Shown one piece after another: positions 9,041-17,731 of a DNA stretch of 64,000 nucleotides. The DNA comes from Caulobacter sp. 602-2 (GTDB lineage Bacteria > Pseudomonadota > Alphaproteobacteria > Caulobacterales > Caulobacteraceae). The stretch is taken from positions 62,001 to 126,000 of the forward strand of contig NZ_JAAKGT010000002.1 of the NCBI RefSeq assembly GCF_011043625.1. The letters are read 5' to 3'. Each line of letters opens with the position of its first letter. Position 1 is the stretch's first letter. The notes below the pieces were generated by a model that was not told where the DNA came from, ran no database searches, and was given only the letters and a program-made list of their open reading frames with translations. The translations under genes and the position numbers were made by a program.

Positions 9041-9298
9041 ATGGTGGCGTCGAACAGTCTTTCCAGCATGGCGCCAGCGATGAGCGCCAAGGAGCTGCGG
9101 GCCCAGCAGAAGCATCTGAAGAAGGTTCTTCAGATGGTCATGGACTACATCAAGACCTTCTCCTGCAGCGCCATCCTCAGCACGTTCATCGTGCCGATCC
9201 TCAAGAACGAGGGCGTTCACTTCACCAGTTGGATCGTTCTAGCGATCTGCACCGGTGTGCTGATCTGGATTTTGGTGGACGCCGACTATGCTAAATAA
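9041..9298 (+). CDS. Small membrane protein, unknown
   Basis: An 85-residue protein not recognised. The N-terminal half is basic and helical (KELRAQQKHLKKVLQMVMDY), and the C-terminal part has a hydrophobic segment from about residue 60 to 80, ending in VDADYAK. GGAGGGG precedes the ATG at 9041 very closely and suits the adjacent GTG at 9044 as well. It overlaps the next gene by 11 bases, which supports a two-gene unit. Upstream lies an unusually AT-rich stretch (about 8965-9012). Confidence 0.55.
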   Translation: MVASNSLSSMAPAMSAKELRAQQKHLKKVLQMVMDYIKTFSCSAILSTFIVPILKNEGVHFTSWIVLAICTGVLIWILVDADYAK

Positions 9299-9737
9299 CA
9301 GCGCGATCGGACTTAACGTCTTCCTGGGCCTGCTGGTCTTGGTGCCCCTCCTACTGGCCTTCGTGGTCAAGGGCGAGATCGAGCGGATCGACCGCGCTTT
9401 GAATGAGCTCAAACCCGATCCAAACGGATCCAAACCACCGCCCACTCCCGCTCCCGCTCCCGCCGCAACTCAATCTCCGGCTCCGGCTCCGGCTCCGACT
9501 CCGACTCCGACTCCGACTCCGACTCCGACTGAAGGCGGGCAGGAAAATCAGCCCCCAGCAACCGAGGCGGCGGCACAGCCAGACCCGCCACCCTTGGAAG
9601 CCACGATCGAACCCGAACCACCCAAGGCGGGGACGAGCATCGCGACCATTGTGGCGATCCACATCTCAGGTTTTGTCATCCGAGGATTGCTGTCGGGCAT
9701 GGTGCGCCGAAGCGGTAACCACGACGAGGTTTCCTGA
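9288..9737 (+). CDS. Membrane protein with proline/threonine repeat linker
   Basis: A 149-residue protein not recognised. It has an N-terminal membrane segment (about residues 8-27), a charged stretch, and a low-complexity Pro-Ala then Pro-Thr linker (about 52-80) encoded by hexanucleotide repeats, followed by a second hydrophobic segment near 117-135. Both ends may be membrane-associated with the linker between. It overlaps the preceding small membrane-protein gene, suggesting joint expression. Confidence 0.55.
   Translation: MLNNSAIGLNVFLGLLVLVPLLLAFVVKGEIERIDRALNELKPDPNGSKPPPTPAPAPAATQSPAPAPAPTPTPTPTPTPTEGGQENQPPATEAAAQPDPPPLEATIEPEPPKAGTSIATIVAIHISGFVIRGLLSGMVRRSGNHDEVS
9475..9528 (+). 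repeat. Hexanucleotide tandem repeat inside a coding region
   Basis: Nine consecutive six-base units, three CTCCGG followed by six identical CTCCGA, encode the Pro-Ala/Pro-Thr linker of the surrounding gene. Because the unit is six bases, copy-number change lengthens or shortens the linker without shifting frame. Confidence 0.9.
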
Positions 9738-9747
9738 CCTCCCCGCT

Positions 9748-10860
9748 TCAGGCCACGTACGCGGCCTGGAACTGGTGCAGCAGCCTGGTGGCCGCGCCCT
9801 TCGAGGCCTCGGGGCCCGCATTGCAGGCCGCGATGATCGCCGCCCCGCGGCCCGGCGCGATCATCACCACCTCGTGCCACATGGTGTTGGACCCCTCGTG
9901 CACCAGGACCGGCCCGCGGCTCCACGGACGCGTCGGGATCACCAGCCAGCCCAGGGCGTAGATCGCATCGCCCTCCGGCGTGGTCAGGCGCTTGATGCTG
10001 TCGGCGCTGAGGATCGCGTTGTCCTTCAGGAACAGCCGCGCGAAACGGGCATGGTCGGCCAGGGTCATGTGCACCGTGCCGGCAGGACCCATGGCCGGCG
10101 GATTGTCGGACGGACCGGCCGGGTCGACCGGCGTCAGCCCGCCGCCCGGCGCCGGCAGGTGGCCCCAGGGAGCCGCCCCCTTCGGCGCCCCGAACCCAGC
10201 CGAGGTGATCCCCAGCGGCTTGAAGAGTTCGGCCTCGATCGCCTGTTCCCAGGAGGTCTTGGTGATCGCCTCGATCGCCGCGCCCACCAGCACGTAGTTG
10301 AGATTGGCGTACTCGTACTTGCCGGGCGCGCCGTTGGGCGGCGCCGACAGCAGCTCTGAGGCCAGTTCGGCCCGCTGGATGGCGACGGGCCGCTTGTCGG
10401 CATGAGCCCGCGGCAGCCAGCCGCCGGCCATCACCGGCTTGTCGCTGAGGCCCGACACGTGGCTCATCAGGCGCTCGATCGTGGTGTCTTTCCACGCCGG
10501 ATCCAGCTTCACGCCGGGAAACAGCGAGGCCAGGCTCGCGCCCCACCTGGCCTTGCCGGCCTCGACCAGCCGGGCGTAAAGCGCCGCCGTCATGGCCTTG
10601 GTGTTGGAGCCGATGTGCCAGGGATCCGAGCGCTCGACCAGGTCGGTCGAGCCCGCGCGGCGCACCCCGCCCACGGCCTGCAGGATCATCCTGTCGGCGT
10701 CGCTGACCAGTCCGGCCAGGCCGGGCGCGCCCGTCTCGGCCAGGATCGCCGCCGGATCGACCGGCCCCGAAGGCTGGTCCGAGACCTGGCGGGCCAGCGC
10801 CATCGACGGCGCGCTCCCGGCGACGGCGGCGAGCGTGAGCAGGCGACGACGATGCAGCAT
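9748..10860 (-). CDS. Serine hydrolase, beta-lactamase/penicillin-binding fold
   Basis: About 370 residues. The N-terminus (LHRRRLLTLAAVAGS) looks like an export signal, possibly Tat type. The class C beta-lactamase-like fold is shown by SNTK (S-x-x-K), YANLNY (Y-x-N) and HEGSN in the third motif position. Such proteins are esterases, D-aminopeptidases or penicillin-binding proteins; there is no reason to call it a resistance enzyme. The ATG at 10860 is chosen because the signal peptide begins there; an ATG at 10875 is also in frame. Its neighbours give no functional clue. Confidence 0.82.
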   Translation of the reverse strand: MLHRRRLLTLAAVAGSAPSMALARQVSDQPSGPVDPAAILAETGAPGLAGLVSDADRMILQAVGGVRRAGSTDLVERSDPWHIGSNTKAMTAALYARLVEAGKARWGASLASLFPGVKLDPAWKDTTIERLMSHVSGLSDKPVMAGGWLPRAHADKRPVAIQRAELASELLSAPPNGAPGKYEYANLNYVLVGAAIEAITKTSWEQAIEAELFKPLGITSAGFGAPKGAAPWGHLPAPGGGLTPVDPAGPSDNPPAMGPAGTVHMTLADHARFARLFLKDNAILSADSIKRLTTPEGDAIYALGWLVIPTRPWSRGPVLVHEGSNTMWHEVVMIAPGRGAAIIAACNAGPEASKGAATRLLHQFQAAYVA

Positions 10861-10943
10861 GGAAACGACCCTCACTGGCGATGGAGCGTCACTTCAACCG
10901 CAAGCTCGGGCCGGCCGCAACTTAAAGTTATGTAAATAAGCAC

Positions 10944-11318
10944 CTAGCCGCGCTCCTCGCAAAAGCGGATGCGGTTGCCGAACGGGTCGTGCACCTGCAG
11001 CACATCGCCCCATGGCTGCGCCTCGACGCCCGGCCGGCCATAGCCGTAGTTCTTGCCGATCAGTTCGGCCTGGTAGGCGCGCACGCCCGTCATCGGCACA
11101 TAGATGGTCGAGCCCGGCGCGGCGTCGCCGTGATGCTCGGACAGGTGCAGGACGAGCCCGGCCCGCTCGATCCCCATGTACAGCGGCATGCCTGGCTCGA
11201 ATCGGTGCTCGAACCGGACCGCAAAACCCAGGAAGCCAAGGTAGAATTCCCGCGCCTTGGCCTCGTCGAAGCTGCGCAGGATCGGGACGGCGCGAAGGAA
11301 CTGGACGGGATCGCTCAT
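10944..11318 (-). CDS. VOC-superfamily (glyoxalase/bleomycin resistance-like) protein
   Basis: A 124-residue single-domain protein with the paired beta-alpha-beta-beta-beta pattern of the vicinal oxygen chelate fold: AVPILRSFDEAKAREFYLGF at the N-terminus and LQVHDPFGNRIRFCEE at the C-terminus. The latter carries the usual Glu/His region that may hold a metal. Substrate is unknown. The ATG at 11318 has an AGGA ribosome site; an ATG 45 bases upstream is less likely. It is divergent from the phytase-like gene. Confidence 0.85.
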   Translation of the reverse strand: MSDPVQFLRAVPILRSFDEAKAREFYLGFLGFAVRFEHRFEPGMPLYMGIERAGLVLHLSEHHGDAAPGSTIYVPMTGVRAYQAELIGKNYGYGRPGVEAQPWGDVLQVHDPFGNRIRFCEERG

Positions 11319-11417
11319 GACCGCATCCTGACGCCCTTCTGGCCGCTTCCGCAACGCTGTCACCGAACCGTCAATCGCGACTGCTAGGCACCGGCCATCG
11401 CCTTGGGGGGCCTGGCC

Positions 11418-12944
11418 ATGAAATCATCAGCTTTCGCCGTTTCGCTGCTGGCTCTGGCGCTCGCCGCGCCCGCCGTCGCCGCGCCGGCGGTCTATCGCAC
11501 GCCCGATACGGCGCTCCCCACGACGGTGACCCTGGGCGGCGAGACCTTCGTCAATCACGGCTTGGTCGGCGCGGGGCGGCTGGCGGCCGCCACCACCGAT
11601 TTCCAGGGCGACACCCTGGGCTCGTTCTCGGGCATGGCGATCACCGAATGGACGCGCGCCGCCGACGGCGCCTATGCCGGCAAGGTGCTGACCCTGCCCG
11701 ATCGCGGCCCCAACGGCGTCGGCACGGTGGCCGGCACCACGCCCTATGACAACCGGGTCCATGCCTTCGACCTGACCTTCCGGCCGCTCGGCACCGGCGC
11801 CCCGGCGCGGGCCGAGCAACTGACCCTGACCCCGACCGGCGGCTTCCTGCTGAAGGACGACAAGGGCCACGCCTTCACCGGCATGGATCCGGGCGATGGC
11901 GTGGTGTTCTGCGGTCACGCCGCCTGCCCCAGCGCCCTGACCGGCCCGGGAGGCTTCCGCATCAGCCTCGACGGCGAGGCCCTGGCCCGCCTGCCGGACG
12001 GAAGCTTCTACGTCGGCGACGAGTACGCGGCCAACATCTACCGGTTCGACGCCGCCGGGGCCCTGAAGGGCGTGATCGCCCCGGTCGCGGCGGTCACCCC
12101 GCGCAAGGACGGCCGTCCGGCCTTCTCCAGCGAGATCAAGCCTTCGCTCGGCCGGCGGCCGAACCAGGGCCTGGAGGGCGTGGCCGTCTCGCCCGACGGC
12201 AAGCGCCTGTTCGCGCTGCTGCAGAGCGCGGCCCTGCAGGATTCCGGCGAGGGCGACGCCGCCCGCGCCGTGACCCGCCTCTTCGTCTACGACATCGACA
12301 AGGACCCGGCCCCCGCCGCCCCGATCGCCGAGTACGCGCTGGAGCTGCCGGTCCTGAGAACCAAGGGCGACGGCGGCGAGCCCGACAAGGTGGCCGCCCA
12401 GTCCGAGCTCCTGGCCCTGTCGGACCACCAGTTCCTGGTGCTGGCCCGCGATGGCGCGGGCCTGGGCTCGGGCTCGGCCAAGCCGACCGTCTACCGCTCG
12501 GTGCTGCTGGTCGACACGGCGGGCGCCACCAACCTGGCCGGCCAGTCCAGCGACGCCGAGGGCGCGGCGATCGCGCCCGGCGGCGTGCTGGCCCAGGGCG
12601 TGATCCCGGCCCGCCAGGCCCAGCTGATCAACCTGGTCGATCCGGCCGGCCTGGCGCGGGTCGGCCTGAACCTCGACAACGCCGCCCCCAACGCCGCCAC
12701 CCTGCCCGAAAAGCTCGAATCCCTGGCCCTCGTCCCGGCCCTCGACCCCGCCGCGCCGGACGACGTCTTCCTGCTGGTCGGCAGCGACAACGACTTCCAG
12801 ACCGCCCGGGGCAAGGTCGGCGACCTGGCCTTCGACGCCGCGCCAAGAACGCCCGAGGGCGCGCCCGCCGCCGACAACGACAGCCTGGTGCTGGTCTATC
12901 GCCTGACCCTGCCCACAGCCCTGGCCGCCCAGCGCCGCTTTTGA
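11418..12944 (+). CDS. Secreted esterase-like/phytase-like propeller protein
   Basis: About 508 residues with a clear signal peptide (AFAVSLLALALAAPAVAA). The mature protein matches the 'esterase-like activity of phytase' family by eye: FSGMAITEW, TLPDRGPNGVGT, and NQGLEGVAVSPDGKRLFALLQ, typical of a calcium-binding beta-propeller with repeated DGxxxxL blades. Such proteins are periplasmic or surface enzymes acting on phosphate esters or other esters. The ATG at 11418 was chosen because it begins the signal peptide; ATG at 11403 is in frame. The AEC transporter follows after 93 bases. Confidence 0.78.
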   Translation: MKSSAFAVSLLALALAAPAVAAPAVYRTPDTALPTTVTLGGETFVNHGLVGAGRLAAATTDFQGDTLGSFSGMAITEWTRAADGAYAGKVLTLPDRGPNGVGTVAGTTPYDNRVHAFDLTFRPLGTGAPARAEQLTLTPTGGFLLKDDKGHAFTGMDPGDGVVFCGHAACPSALTGPGGFRISLDGEALARLPDGSFYVGDEYAANIYRFDAAGALKGVIAPVAAVTPRKDGRPAFSSEIKPSLGRRPNQGLEGVAVSPDGKRLFALLQSAALQDSGEGDAARAVTRLFVYDIDKDPAPAAPIAEYALELPVLRTKGDGGEPDKVAAQSELLALSDHQFLVLARDGAGLGSGSAKPTVYRSVLLVDTAGATNLAGQSSDAEGAAIAPGGVLAQGVIPARQAQLINLVDPAGLARVGLNLDNAAPNAATLPEKLESLALVPALDPAAPDDVFLLVGSDNDFQTARGKVGDLAFDAAPRTPEGAPAADNDSLVLVYRLTLPTALAAQRRF

Positions 12945-13037
12945 CCCCGGCGCGGGGGCGATGCTATCCAGCGACCCGCGTTTTCCGCCGAGGCTCCAGT
13001 CCATGATCCCTCCTTCGCCGTTCCGGGCGCGTTCGGC

Positions 13038-13973
13038 ATGATCGCCCTGACGCTGGAGGTGCTGGCGCGCGCCCTGCCCTTCTTCCTTCTGGTCGGCGCG
13101 GGCGTGACCCTGGCGCGGCTGCGGCTGCTGGACGGCCGCATGGCCCAGGGCCTGTCGGCCTATGTCTACTGGATCGGCTTTCCGGCCCTGCTGGTGCACT
13201 CCCTGTCGCGCATGGGCCGGCCGGACCACGACCTGACGCTGGGCCTGGCCGCCTACGCCGCCTGCCTGGCGGCGATCATGGCCCTGATGGCGGGCGTGGG
13301 CCTGGTCCTGCGCTGGAACCGGGGCGAGCGGGCCGGCGCGGCCATGGCCGCCGGCGTCGGCAACAGCGCCTTCCTGGGCCTGCCCGTCGCCGCCGCGGTG
13401 TTCGGGCCCGAGGTCGCCCGCGTCGGCGCGGGGATGGTGGCCATCGACTTCGTGCTGGCGACGGCTCTCGGCGTCGCCCTGCTGGGATGGGCCGGCGGCC
13501 GTTCGGTCTGGCGCTCGACGATGCAGGCCTTCCGCAATCCCATCGTCGCCGCGGCCCTGTTCGGCACGGCCCTGGCCCTGCTCGGCCTGCAATTGCCCGG
13601 CGTGCTCGACCGCGCGGTCGGCGCGGCCGCCGCCTCGGGCAGCCCGGTGGCGCTGGTGGCCCTGGGCGTCGTCCTGGGCCTGCCCGCCGAGGCCGACGCC
13701 GCCCCGCCGCGCTGGAGCCCGGTCGCGCTCGCCGCCGTCGCCAAGCTGCTGGTCCTGCCGGTCCTGGTCTGGTTCGTGGTCGGGCTGACGCCCGCGCCGG
13801 CGACCTTCCACCTGGCCGCCACCCTGCTGGCCGCGACCCCGACGGCGGTCAACGTCTTCATCCAGACCCGCGCCTACGGCGTCTTCGCCCGCGGCGGCGC
13901 CCGCACCGTGGCCCTGACCACCGCCATCGCCTGCGTCACGCTGTCGGCCGTGGCGGTGTGGCTCAAGACCTAG
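13038..13973 (+). CDS. AEC (auxin efflux carrier) family transporter
   Basis: A 311-residue inner-membrane protein with about ten hydrophobic segments. GVTLARLRLLDGRMAQGLSAYVYWIGFPALL near the N-terminus and GVGNSAFLGLPVAAAVFG in the middle are the characteristic AEC-family features (the NSxFLGLP crossing region). Family members export or exchange organic anions such as malate. The 3' end overlaps the stop of the convergent sensor kinase by four bases. Confidence 0.85.
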   Translation: MIALTLEVLARALPFFLLVGAGVTLARLRLLDGRMAQGLSAYVYWIGFPALLVHSLSRMGRPDHDLTLGLAAYAACLAAIMALMAGVGLVLRWNRGERAGAAMAAGVGNSAFLGLPVAAAVFGPEVARVGAGMVAIDFVLATALGVALLGWAGGRSVWRSTMQAFRNPIVAAALFGTALALLGLQLPGVLDRAVGAAAASGSPVALVALGVVLGLPAEADAAPPRWSPVALAAVAKLLVLPVLVWFVVGLTPAPATFHLAATLLAATPTAVNVFIQTRAYGVFARGGARTVALTTAIACVTLSAVAVWLKT

Positions 13974-16900
13974 GCCTGCTTCTTCCTGCCCAGCCGCGCG
14001 AACCACGGCTGGGTCGGATAGGCGATGGAGCCGACGACGCTGAGCGCGATGGTCGTGCCCTTGCCGGACGCGCTCTCGATGGCCAGTTGGGCGCCCATCT
14101 TGCCGGCCCGCTCGTGCATGCCGATCAGGCCGTAGTGACCCTCGCGGCTGGCCCAGGCCATGCGGTTGGCGCCGATGCCCACCCCGTCGTCGCGGATGGT
14201 CACCTGCAGCTGGCGCACGCCGTACGCAACCTTGACCAGCACCTGGCCGGCCTTGGCGTGGCGTGCGGCGTTGAACAGGGCCTCGCCGGCGATGCGAACG
14301 ATCTCTTCCTGCACCAGGGCCTGCACCGAGCGGGGCGTCCCCTCGGTCACCAGTTCGACCTTCACGCCGGTCTCGAAGGGCTGCTCGGCCATCAGTTCGC
14401 GCAGCACGATGTCCAGCCGCCGCACCTCGGTCCCGCGCAGGTCGCGCACGCGGTCGCGGCCCTCGACCAGCATCTGGTCGGCGCGGTCCAGCGCCTGGTT
14501 GATGACGTCCTTGGCCGGCAGGTCGTCGGGGATCTGGTAGGCCACCGACTGGAACCGCATGATCAGGCCCTGCACGCTCTGCAGCAGGGTGTCGTGCAGT
14601 TCGCGGGCGATGCGCTCGCGCTCGGCGGCCCGCTGCTCCAGCCGGTCCTTGATCTGGGCCGAGACCCGCCGCAGCCGCAGCGCGTAGACGCCCCACAGCG
14701 CCAGCGCCACGGCCAGCACGCCGGCGGCGCGGAACCACCAGGTCTCCACCAGGGTCGGCGGGATCTCGACGGTCAGGGTCGCGCCCTGCTCGTTCCAGAC
14801 CCCGTCGCTGTTGGCCGCCTTGACGCGGAACTGGAAGGTCCCCGGATGCAGGTCGTCATAGATGACCTCGCGCCGGTCGCCGGCGTCGACCCAGTCGCTG
14901 TCGACGCCTTCCAGCCGATAGCGGAACCGCACGCGGTCGGGGGCCGGAAAGCTGAGGGCGGTGTAGTGGATGCGCAGGCCGCGCGTGCCGGCCGGCAGGC
15001 GCAGCGCGCTTGGATCGCGGAAGCGCTGGTCGCCCACGCTGACCGAGCGGATGGCCACGGGCGGCGGCAGGGTGTTGACGGTCAGGCGGGCGGGATCGAC
15101 CACCACCACGTTGCGCCGGGTGAGGATCCAGATGCGGCCGTCGCCGCCGGCGGCGATCTGCTGCCCGGGCGACTTCTGCACGAAGCTGTTGAGGCCGTCG
15201 CGGAAGTCGAAGACCCGCCGCGCCAGCGGCGCGCCCGGCGCGTCCAGCGCGCGGTCGAGGTCGGCCGAGCGCATGCGCACCACGCCCGCGTCGCCGATCG
15301 TCCAGGTGTCGCCGGCCGGCGTCTGGACCAGGCCGTTGACCGAGGCCAGCCACGGATAGCGCTCGGCGTCCAGGCTGGCCACCGCGCCGCCGCGCAGCCG
15401 CGCGAAGCCCTGGCCGCCGCTGAGATACAGCGCCTCGCGCCCCGGCAGCAGCCCCTCGATCTCGCCGATCGGGAAGCGCGCCTTGTGGATCGGCTCGAAC
15501 GGCGGGCGGACGATCCGCGAAGGCGCATTGCGGAACAGGATCGCGGCCCGGCCGTCGGGCTGCAGCGCCGCGTTCGAGGCGATGCCGGAACCCGACGAGC
15601 CGCCCTGCCAGCGGTTCCACGCTCCGCCCTCCCGCCAGTAGAGCCCCTTGTCCAGCGCGGCCATCCACAGGCGGCCGTCCTCGTCCTCGGCGCAGCCGTA
15701 GGCGCTGGCCTCGGCCGGCTTGGGATAGGTCTCGACCTTGCCGCCGCGCACGCGCAGCACGGTGTCGCGCAGGGTGACCCAGACCGCGTCGCCCGCCCCC
15801 GCGCACAGCGAGCCGGCCGACCAGTCGGTCCGCAGCACCGGCTTGGGCGCGCGGCCCGGCGCGATGGCGTAGAGCGTGTGGGCGTCGGCGATCCACACCG
15901 CGCCGTCGGGCGTGGAGGTCATCCGGTAGCCGCGCGCGGAGTTGGGCGGAATGGCCTGCTCGACCGTCACGGCGGCGGGCCGCAGCATGTCCAGGCCCAG
16001 CTCCGTGCCGAACCAGATGTTGCCCTCGCGGTCCTCGAACACGGCGTGGGTCTGGTCCGAGGTCAGGCCGTGCACGGCCTTGTAGGACTGGATGCGCAGG
16101 GCGTCGGCCTGCTTGGCCGCGACCCCGGGCGCCGAGATGTGGACCACCCCGTCGGTCCAGGTCGCGCCCCACAGGTCGCCCTTGCGGTCGAACAGGATGC
16201 GCGAGGCGCCCACCTCGTCGCGGCGCGGATAGGCCCTAGTCAGCGACGAGGCCGCCGGGGCCTCGCCACGCAGCAGGCGCGTGCTGGTGGAATCCGACAG
16301 CCACAGGCGCCCCAGCGCATCCTCGGCCAGGCTGGCGCGGCGCGCGACCTTGGCTCCGGTCGGCGAAAAGCGGGTCTCGCCCGGCGCGCGGCGCAGCACC
16401 GTGTCGGTCAGCACCAGCCACTGCACGCCCTGCCGGTCGAAGAAGACCTGCCAGATCTCCTGCTCGGGCAGGCCGGCCTCGGGGCCGAACTCCCGCCAGC
16501 GGCCGTCATGCCAGCGGGCCAGGGTGGCGCGCTTGCGGCCGCCCCGGGCGACCCAGATCCCGCCCTCGCGGTCCTCGGCCAGGCTGGTGACCTCGCGCGA
16601 GGGATCGGGCATGCGGGCGTCGATCAGCCGCCCGTCGCGATAGACCGCCACGCCGCCGCTGCGGCCAAGGCCCACCCACAGCGCGCCCGAGCGCGCGCCC
16701 AGCACCTGCGAGACGTTCAGACGCCCCGGCTTTGGCCCCTCGCGGCGGATCGGCTCGAAGGCCACCCCGTCGAAGCGGAACAGACCATCGACGCTGCCGA
16801 TCCAGAGGTAGCCGTCCTTGGACTGGCCGATGGTGTTGACCCGGCTGGGCGCGCCGCCCTCGATCGACCAACTGACGCGCTTGTACTCGCCCAGGGGCTC

Positions 16901-16993
16901 GAGGGCGGGCGCGGCCCAGGCGGCCGTTCCCGCCAGGGCCAGGGCGAGCGCTGCGCCCGCCAGTCCGTTCCGGAGCCCCCCAGCCCGCTTCAA
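13970..16993 (-). CDS. Two-component sensor kinase with ligand propellers and Y_Y_Y domain
   Basis: About 1007 residues. A signal or anchor (residues 8-28) is followed by a periplasmic beta-propeller made of two-component-regulator repeats such as GYLWIGSVDGLFRFDG and GNIWFGTELGLDML, then a Y_Y_Y domain (about 650-735), a membrane helix (about 752-772), a HisKA_3 dimerisation domain with ERIARELHDTLLQ (His800) and an ATPase domain with DDGVGIG. It should sense a periplasmic ligand and phosphorylate the downstream LuxR-type regulator. The likely TTG start at 16993 overlaps the regulator's TGA, so translation is coupled. This kinase class often watches carbohydrate or aromatic compounds, but the signal here is unknown. 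Confidence 0.88.
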   Translation of the reverse strand: MKRAGGLRNGLAGAALALALAGTAAWAAPALEPLGEYKRVSWSIEGGAPSRVNTIGQSKDGYLWIGSVDGLFRFDGVAFEPIRREGPKPGRLNVSQVLGARSGALWVGLGRSGGVAVYRDGRLIDARMPDPSREVTSLAEDREGGIWVARGGRKRATLARWHDGRWREFGPEAGLPEQEIWQVFFDRQGVQWLVLTDTVLRRAPGETRFSPTGAKVARRASLAEDALGRLWLSDSTSTRLLRGEAPAASSLTRAYPRRDEVGASRILFDRKGDLWGATWTDGVVHISAPGVAAKQADALRIQSYKAVHGLTSDQTHAVFEDREGNIWFGTELGLDMLRPAAVTVEQAIPPNSARGYRMTSTPDGAVWIADAHTLYAIAPGRAPKPVLRTDWSAGSLCAGAGDAVWVTLRDTVLRVRGGKVETYPKPAEASAYGCAEDEDGRLWMAALDKGLYWREGGAWNRWQGGSSGSGIASNAALQPDGRAAILFRNAPSRIVRPPFEPIHKARFPIGEIEGLLPGREALYLSGGQGFARLRGGAVASLDAERYPWLASVNGLVQTPAGDTWTIGDAGVVRMRSADLDRALDAPGAPLARRVFDFRDGLNSFVQKSPGQQIAAGGDGRIWILTRRNVVVVDPARLTVNTLPPPVAIRSVSVGDQRFRDPSALRLPAGTRGLRIHYTALSFPAPDRVRFRYRLEGVDSDWVDAGDRREVIYDDLHPGTFQFRVKAANSDGVWNEQGATLTVEIPPTLVETWWFRAAGVLAVALALWGVYALRLRRVSAQIKDRLEQRAAERERIARELHDTLLQSVQGLIMRFQSVAYQIPDDLPAKDVINQALDRADQMLVEGRDRVRDLRGTEVRRLDIVLRELMAEQPFETGVKVELVTEGTPRSVQALVQEEIVRIAGEALFNAARHAKAGQVLVKVAYGVRQLQVTIRDDGVGIGANRMAWASREGHYGLIGMHERAGKMGAQLAIESASGKGTTIALSVVGSIAYPTQPWFARLGRKKQA

Positions 16994-17640
16994 AGGTCGA
17001 TGATGCCGCGCTTGGCGGCCACGGTCACCGCGTGGGTCCGATCGTTGACGTAGAGCTTGGCGAAGATGCTCTTGATGTTCGACTTGATGGTGTCTTCCGA
17101 CAGGTTCAGTTCGCGGGCGATGTGCTTGTTGGAATTGCCGTTGGCGATCAGCTGCAGGACGGTGATCTCGCGGGCGTTCAGCGACTCGTCGATGGCGTGG
17201 ATGGCGATGCGCTCGGCCACCTCGGCCTGCAGGTGGCGGCGGCCGGCGTGAACGCCGCGGATGGCGTCCAGCAAGTCGCGGCGCAGGCTGCTCTTCAGCA
17301 GATAGCCCGCCGCCCCGGCGCGCAGGGCGTGCAGGGCCTGGGCGTCGCCGGTGAAGGTGGTCAGCACGATGATCCGCGCCTCGGGATGCGAGCGGCGGAT
17401 GGTCTCGATGGCCACCACGCCGTTGCCCGGCATCTGCAGGTCCATCAGCGTGATGTCGGGACGCAGCCGCTCCCAGCCGGCGATCGCCTCGTCGCCGGTG
17501 GCCGCCTCGCCGACCACCACCATGTCGGGCTGGGTCTCGAGCACGGCGATCACCCCCTCGCGCAGCATGGGATGGTCGTCGGCGATCAGGACGCGGATAC
17601 GGTCGTCGCCGGCCTCGGTGCTGGCGGAGTGCTGGTTCAT
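16990..17640 (-). CDS. LuxR/NarL-type response regulator
   Basis: A 216-residue protein with a receiver domain (about residues 14-130; acidic pair in IADDHP and phospho-acceptor Asp67 in LMDLQMPG) and a C-terminal LuxR helix-turn-helix (about 150-216, ending in VAAKRGIIDL) of the NarL type. It lies immediately upstream of and overlaps the propeller sensor kinase, which is its probable partner. The ATG at 17640 was chosen because the receiver domain starts just after it; upstream in-frame sequence is not receiver-like. Confidence 0.92.
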   Translation of the reverse strand: MNQHSASTEAGDDRIRVLIADDHPMLREGVIAVLETQPDMVVVGEAATGDEAIAGWERLRPDITLMDLQMPGNGVVAIETIRRSHPEARIIVLTTFTGDAQALHALRAGAAGYLLKSSLRRDLLDAIRGVHAGRRHLQAEVAERIAIHAIDESLNAREITVLQLIANGNSNKHIARELNLSEDTIKSNIKSIFAKLYVNDRTHAVTVAAKRGIIDL

Positions 17641-17731
17641 TCGGCGACGTCCAGGGACTGGTCCTTGCGCATGGGACTCGTACAGTTGGCCTGTTGCGCG
17701 AACCGCGACCATACACGAAAGCGGCGCACCA

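Noticed and set aside
9475..9528. Tandem hexanucleotide repeat as a possible CRISPR array
   Set aside because: Units are six bases with no spacers, and lie inside a coding frame for a proline linker.
9748..10860. Serine hydrolase as an antibiotic-resistance beta-lactamase
   Set aside because: The S-x-x-K and Y-x-N motifs are shared by many esterases and peptidases; nothing in the sequence or neighbours supports resistance.
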